The notes below the pieces were generated by a model. That model made no database searches. It was not told the DNA's origin and saw nothing but the letters and a program-made list of their open reading frames with translations. DNA of 64,000 nt from Bacillota bacterium (lineage in GTDB: Bacteria; Bacillota; Clostridia; Lachnospirales; Lachnospiraceae). A program made the translations under genes and the position numbers. This document shows positions 60,353 through 64,000 of this stretch, piece by piece. Where the stretch lies: contig JAEZKD010000125.1 of assembly GCA_023415655.1 (NCBI GenBank), positions 1 through 64,000 on the forward strand. The letters run 5' to 3'. Position 1 is the stretch's first letter. The number at the start of each line of letters is the position of its first letter.

Positions 60353-63300
60353 ATGAATATGAAAGAGATATATGCTTACGAATCACAGAGGAGTCGCCAA
60401 ACTCAGTTTGTGACACAAAAGGATTCCACAACTACCTATGAAATTGGGCAAATGCTAGACGGCATAATCTCTAATGTTTCAGAACAGATTTCAATTGACT
60501 TTAGTGGGAGGGAAGTAAAAGTTCCCAAATCAGCCGTTAAGAACGCCAAGGAAGGCGAAACTAGAACGTTTCAGATAATGGATATATCTAAGAATGGTAT
60601 TGTACTAAAGGAAGTTGGAAGTACAACGAAACAAGGAGAAGTACAGAAAAAGAATAGCCTTCTATTTACACAGGTTGATGTTGATGCAAGTACCGTAGTG
60701 AAAGAGGATGACTCTTCGAAAGAAGAACAAGCAGATTTGGATAAATTAAGTAGTACGATAACTGAAAAAGACTATGAGGAACTGAAAAATCAAGGTGTTA
60801 CCTTAGAGTCTTATAGCTTAACTCAATTAGAGCGTGCTCTTATGAGAGTAAAAGCACAACGGAATGAACGAGCTACACAAACGGTAGAACAAGTGGCTCA
60901 GCTAAAAAGTGAACTGGAAAAGATACAAAAGATGGTGCAAGCAAGTTATGCTAGTCACCCAGCACTAGAACAGGTCATAGAGCAATTATTAAGTTCCAAT
61001 ATGCCAGTAACTCCTGAGAATATTAGTAGATTCATTAAAACTCAGGATATGACGAGTGCAATTGCACAGTTAAGTGAGTCGAGTGCTAGCTATTTAATTA
61101 AAAATGAATTGCCACCAACCATTGAGAATATCTATAAAGCAGTTCATTCAGGAGAGAAAACAAAGGTTATAAAAACACAAGAAGAGTATCTACAAGTGAA
61201 GTCTAGCATTGAACAGCTTGTAGAAGATGGACAATATGAGGATGCTTCCTTGGTAAGCAATACCGCTAAATGGCTTTTTATGTCTGATCTTCCGGTCACA
61301 CAAGAGAATATTGAGTATAAGCTGTCATTGGATCAATTAAAAAATCATTTAGATAATGAGTGGATTAATCAGAGTATTGTAAAAGCAGTCAAAGCAGGCA
61401 ATCGTCCCGAAAAAGCGAATTTATTACAATCCGATGATGAAGAGTATGAGCAATTCATGCAGCAGCTCGATGAGATTGAAGATACCACCCTCGCAAAAGC
61501 GGTTGAATATGCAAAGGAAAACAAAACTACTCTCAACCTGCAAAGTTTAATTCAACTACAGTCTGAGCAAAGAAACCTAAGCAATACCAATCAAACTTTG
61601 ATTTCGGTGGATTCTAGCTTTGATGTTGCAGCAATTACAGCAAAGCGTCAGCTCGAGGAGATTCGTTTGAAATTAACCTTTGAAGCAGCGGTAAAACTTT
61701 CGACGAAAGGGTTTCAAATTGAAACACAAGAGTTATCAAAGGTCGTTGAGGAGTTAAAGAATCTGGAACAAACGTATTATGAAAGCGTAATGAAAAATGT
61801 AACTGGTAGTGCAGAGGGTACAAACCAATTGATGCAAGTGCAAGAAGCTGTTTTTCATCTAAAGCAATCAAGTACTTATCTTCTATCTCAAACCTTCCCA
61901 ACACGCCATATCATTACTTTAGAGCAGTTAAATGAGGTTTCTACCCAAAGTGTTGTAAGAGCAAAGCAAGCAGAGGCTTCCTATGAGGCATTAATGACAA
62001 GTCCAAGAAAGGATTTGGGGGATTCAATTCAAAAAGCGTTTGCGAATGTAGATTCTCAACTTCAGATGTTAGGGATGGAAGTAACCAGGGACAATCAAAG
62101 AGCGGTTCGTATCCTTGGCTATAATAGTATGGAATTGACCGTTGAAAATGTGACCGCAATGAAGGCTTATGATGTAAGAGTGAATGAACTTTTGAACAAT
62201 CTAACACCAGATGTTACAGCAGCTTTGATTAAGGATAGACACAATCCACTTCATATGACGGTGGATGAAGCAAGTGAGTTGGCTTTTGAATATAAACAAC
62301 AACTTGGAAACAGTGAGCAGAAAAAATACAGTGAATTTCTAGTTGATTTGGAGAATAAAAAAGAAATCACAGCGCAAGAAAGAGAGGCCTATATCGGCAT
62401 ATATCGACTATTATATCAAGTGGAACAAAGTGATGGGGCAGCAGTTGGAGCACTTGTTAAATCAGGAAAAGAATTAACCTTGAACAATCTTTTAACAGAG
62501 ATTCGAACCAAGAAGCAAGGGTATATGGATGTGAATATTGATGACACAACGCCAATCACATCGTCTACAGGTTATGTGAATTCTATTACAGAATCCATTG
62601 ATTCTTATTATTCCGAACAGACTAGTTATGCAAAATCTCTTGTTCATGAACTCCGTAGTCAACTCGATGTAGATCGTTTATATGAATTAAAAGAGTCCCA
62701 GAAAGATACTTTTAATACCATGTCTCTTGAAGCAATCAAGGATTCACTTTCCGTTATGGAACAAGAGGAAAGCTCTTATGTAAAGCAAACCTTGAACCAA
62801 CTGAGTGAGATGTCCAAACAAGGAACTGAGATACTGAATTACTTGAGTGCTTATGAACAAGTAGATAGTCTTAATCATATGCTGGCTGTTACGTATGGAA
62901 TAAATAATAGTACAGAAATTTACAATCAAATTCAACCTTATTTAAGTTCTCCTGCAAAAGAGAAATTAAAGGAACAAACCAATCAACTACTTCAAAGTAT
63001 GGGAGAGGAAGAAGAGTTTAAGGATTCCTATGAGCAGCTAACAGAAGTAGTTTTACAAGGATTAAGTAATGCAATCAATGAAGTGTCATCTGCAAAGGCG
63101 ATGCAGGATGTAACAGCAATGTTTGATTACTTTGCTTTGAATCAATCACTAGCAAAAAAGAATCATTATAATATTCCGGTGCAAGTCAAAGGGAATATGG
63201 TGAATATGAATTTGACCGTACTTCACAACTCACAAGCGAAGGGACAAATTCGAATCCAGCTTCCTGTCGATGAAAGACAAACGCTAACCGTGCAAGCAAG

Positions 63301-63589
63301 CGTAAATCAAAATCAAGTAAATGCATGGATTACCACAGGAAATCCACTAGGTAGAAATGAAAGTGAGCAAATCAAAGCAGCTCTTCTAGAACAACTAACA
63401 GAACTTGGATTTACAATGAATCAGCTTCATATCAGTTGTGAAATGGTGGATCGGGAACGTTTTATATTTGCTAATGGTAACATTTATAAAGAGACACAAA
63501 CTATGGACACTTCGGGGAATGAGGCTTTGACCAGTGATTTGTTACAGGTATCAAAGGTTTTCGTAGACCAGTTGATTAAACTTGCATAA
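60353..63589 (+). CDS. giant helical protein with FliK-like C-terminus, upstream of flagellin
   Basis: The product is about 1078 residues (1083 if GTG 60338 is used; neither start has a strong ribosome-binding site). Residues 30-110 form a small beta domain (GQMLDGIISNVSEQISIDF, KEGETRTFQIMDI). The long middle is helical and repetitive, with a recurring pattern of P-T-E-N-I (MPVTPENISRF, LPPTIENIYKA, LPVTQENIEYK) marking units of about 60-80 residues. The C-terminal 100 residues (MVNMNLTVLHNSQAKGQIRIQLP, EQIKAALLEQLTELGFTMNQLHI) match the shape of the FliK hook-length-control C-terminal domain. It lies 21 bp before flagellin. A role in flagellar assembly is likely but not proven. Confidence 0.78.
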   Translation: MNMKEIYAYESQRSRQTQFVTQKDSTTTYEIGQMLDGIISNVSEQISIDFSGREVKVPKSAVKNAKEGETRTFQIMDISKNGIVLKEVGSTTKQGEVQKKNSLLFTQVDVDASTVVKEDDSSKEEQADLDKLSSTITEKDYEELKNQGVTLESYSLTQLERALMRVKAQRNERATQTVEQVAQLKSELEKIQKMVQASYASHPALEQVIEQLLSSNMPVTPENISRFIKTQDMTSAIAQLSESSASYLIKNELPPTIENIYKAVHSGEKTKVIKTQEEYLQVKSSIEQLVEDGQYEDASLVSNTAKWLFMSDLPVTQENIEYKLSLDQLKNHLDNEWINQSIVKAVKAGNRPEKANLLQSDDEEYEQFMQQLDEIEDTTLAKAVEYAKENKTTLNLQSLIQLQSEQRNLSNTNQTLISVDSSFDVAAITAKRQLEEIRLKLTFEAAVKLSTKGFQIETQELSKVVEELKNLEQTYYESVMKNVTGSAEGTNQLMQVQEAVFHLKQSSTYLLSQTFPTRHIITLEQLNEVSTQSVVRAKQAEASYEALMTSPRKDLGDSIQKAFANVDSQLQMLGMEVTRDNQRAVRILGYNSMELTVENVTAMKAYDVRVNELLNNLTPDVTAALIKDRHNPLHMTVDEASELAFEYKQQLGNSEQKKYSEFLVDLENKKEITAQEREAYIGIYRLLYQVEQSDGAAVGALVKSGKELTLNNLLTEIRTKKQGYMDVNIDDTTPITSSTGYVNSITESIDSYYSEQTSYAKSLVHELRSQLDVDRLYELKESQKDTFNTMSLEAIKDSLSVMEQEESSYVKQTLNQLSEMSKQGTEILNYLSAYEQVDSLNHMLAVTYGINNSTEIYNQIQPYLSSPAKEKLKEQTNQLLQSMGEEEEFKDSYEQLTEVVLQGLSNAINEVSSAKAMQDVTAMFDYFALNQSLAKKNHYNIPVQVKGNMVNMNLTVLHNSQAKGQIRIQLPVDERQTLTVQASVNQNQVNAWITTGNPLGRNESEQIKAALLEQLTELGFTMNQLHISCEMVDRERFIFANGNIYKETQTMDTSGNEALTSDLLQVSKVFVDQLIKLA

Positions 63590-63610
63590 GAAAGGTAATA
63601 AGGTGAAGAA

Positions 63611-64000
63611 ATGAGAATCAATCATAATATATCAGCGCTTAGAGGAAACAATCAGTTAAAGAAAACAAACAATGCACTGGATAAAAGTCTTGAAAGACTT
63701 TCCTCTGGGTTTCGTATCAATAAAGCAGCAGATGATGCGGCAGGAATGGCAATCTCTCGTAAGATGAAAACACAGATTGAAGGGTTAGAGCAGGCTTCTC
63801 GTAATGCATCGGATGGAATCTCGGTAATCCAAACAGCAGAAGGTGCATTAAATGAGGTTGGAGCGATGCTACAACGTATGAGAGAGCTTTCGGTACAAGC
63901 AGCCAATGGAACGAATACAGCACAGGATCGTGCGGCAATTCAAAAAGAAATTAATGAATTAAACAATGAGATTAATCGTATTTCTACGGATACAGAGTTC
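63611..64000 (+). CDS. flagellin, N-terminal part (continues beyond window)
   Basis: The first 130 residues of a flagellin are present. MRINHNISALRGNNQL begins the D0 helix, followed by LERLSSGFRINKAADDAAGMAIS, QIEGLEQASRNASDGISVIQTAEGAL and MRELSVQAANGT, the nearly invariant D0/D1 N-terminal region; the TLR5-contact stretch LQRMRELSVQAA is intact. ATG 63611 follows AAGGTGA. It is probably cotranscribed with the FliK-like gene. The C-terminus, variable domain and any promoter lie outside the window. Confidence 0.96.
   Translation, partial: MRINHNISALRGNNQLKKTNNALDKSLERLSSGFRINKAADDAAGMAISRKMKTQIEGLEQASRNASDGISVIQTAEGALNEVGAMLQRMRELSVQAANGTNTAQDRAAIQKEINELNNEINRISTDTEF

Overview
The window looks like chromosome of a low-GC, Gram-positive, spore-forming and motile anaerobe of the Lachnospiraceae (Lachnoclostridium-like). 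The evidence is AT-rich DNA with strong AGGAGG ribosome-binding sites, spmA/spmB and AbrB, a large Firmicutes-type SRP RNA, a radical-SAM activase of anaerobic metabolism, ATP-dependent PEP carboxykinase, and a flagellin running off the right edge. I assign the group from these traits only and have not searched a database. I see no phage, insertion sequence, rRNA or CRISPR array.

Layout. 1-2300: a divergent DNA-damage module, with an SRAP/HMCES-type abasic-site protein leftward and a small protein plus a Y-family polymerase rightward behind a LexA-box promoter. 2498-5543: tRNA-Lys, an AI-2E-family exporter, thioredoxin, a 49-residue protein and trmB. 5739-12240: a conserved Firmicutes cluster matching Bacillus subtilis yaaO-tmk-yaaR-holB-yaaT-yabB-rsmI-abrB, but with a guanylate-kinase-like gene in the tmk position. 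12571-13704: spmA-spmB. 13771-19721: two self-regulated ABC transporter operons (GntR/YtrA type and TetR type), each with a palindromic operator on its promoter, and an acyltransferase. 19733-28278: an Enzyme I N-terminal-like protein, tatD, rsmA, acetyltransferases, an ABC-F ATPase, a radical-SAM activase and tadA.

28483-38202 is the most unusual part. After the SRP RNA come four co-directional genes: a 771-residue protein with a cyclic-nucleotide-binding-like N-terminus, a JetA/MukF-like protein, a JetB/MukE-like protein and a 1474-residue SMC-like coiled-coil ATPase. This resembles a Wadjet or MksBEF condensin, but no JetD/MksG nuclease is present in the window. An intrinsic terminator lies between the sensor-like gene and the condensin genes, and the ATPase has Asp-Asn where Asp-Glu is expected in Walker B. 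An orphan ABC ATPase and a TPR/acidic-linker/AAA-like protein follow.

41237-50055: an Ig-like small protein, a flavin-reductase-like protein, a shikimate-kinase-like protein, murA, an HD-GYP protein, a copper module (copA-csoR-copZ) behind an 18-bp palindromic operator, and a SAM-I riboswitch with metK. 50371-64000: a two-component system, a beta-lactamase-fold hydrolase, an orphan NMT1/THI5-like lipoprotein behind a promoter-leader-terminator unit, a CE2-like esterase, pckA, a DUF885 lipoprotein, a FliK-like giant protein and flagellin.

A structured repeat of about 145-151 bp occurs twice (4141-4291 and 44314-44457). Each copy is fused to a terminator and lies between convergent genes.
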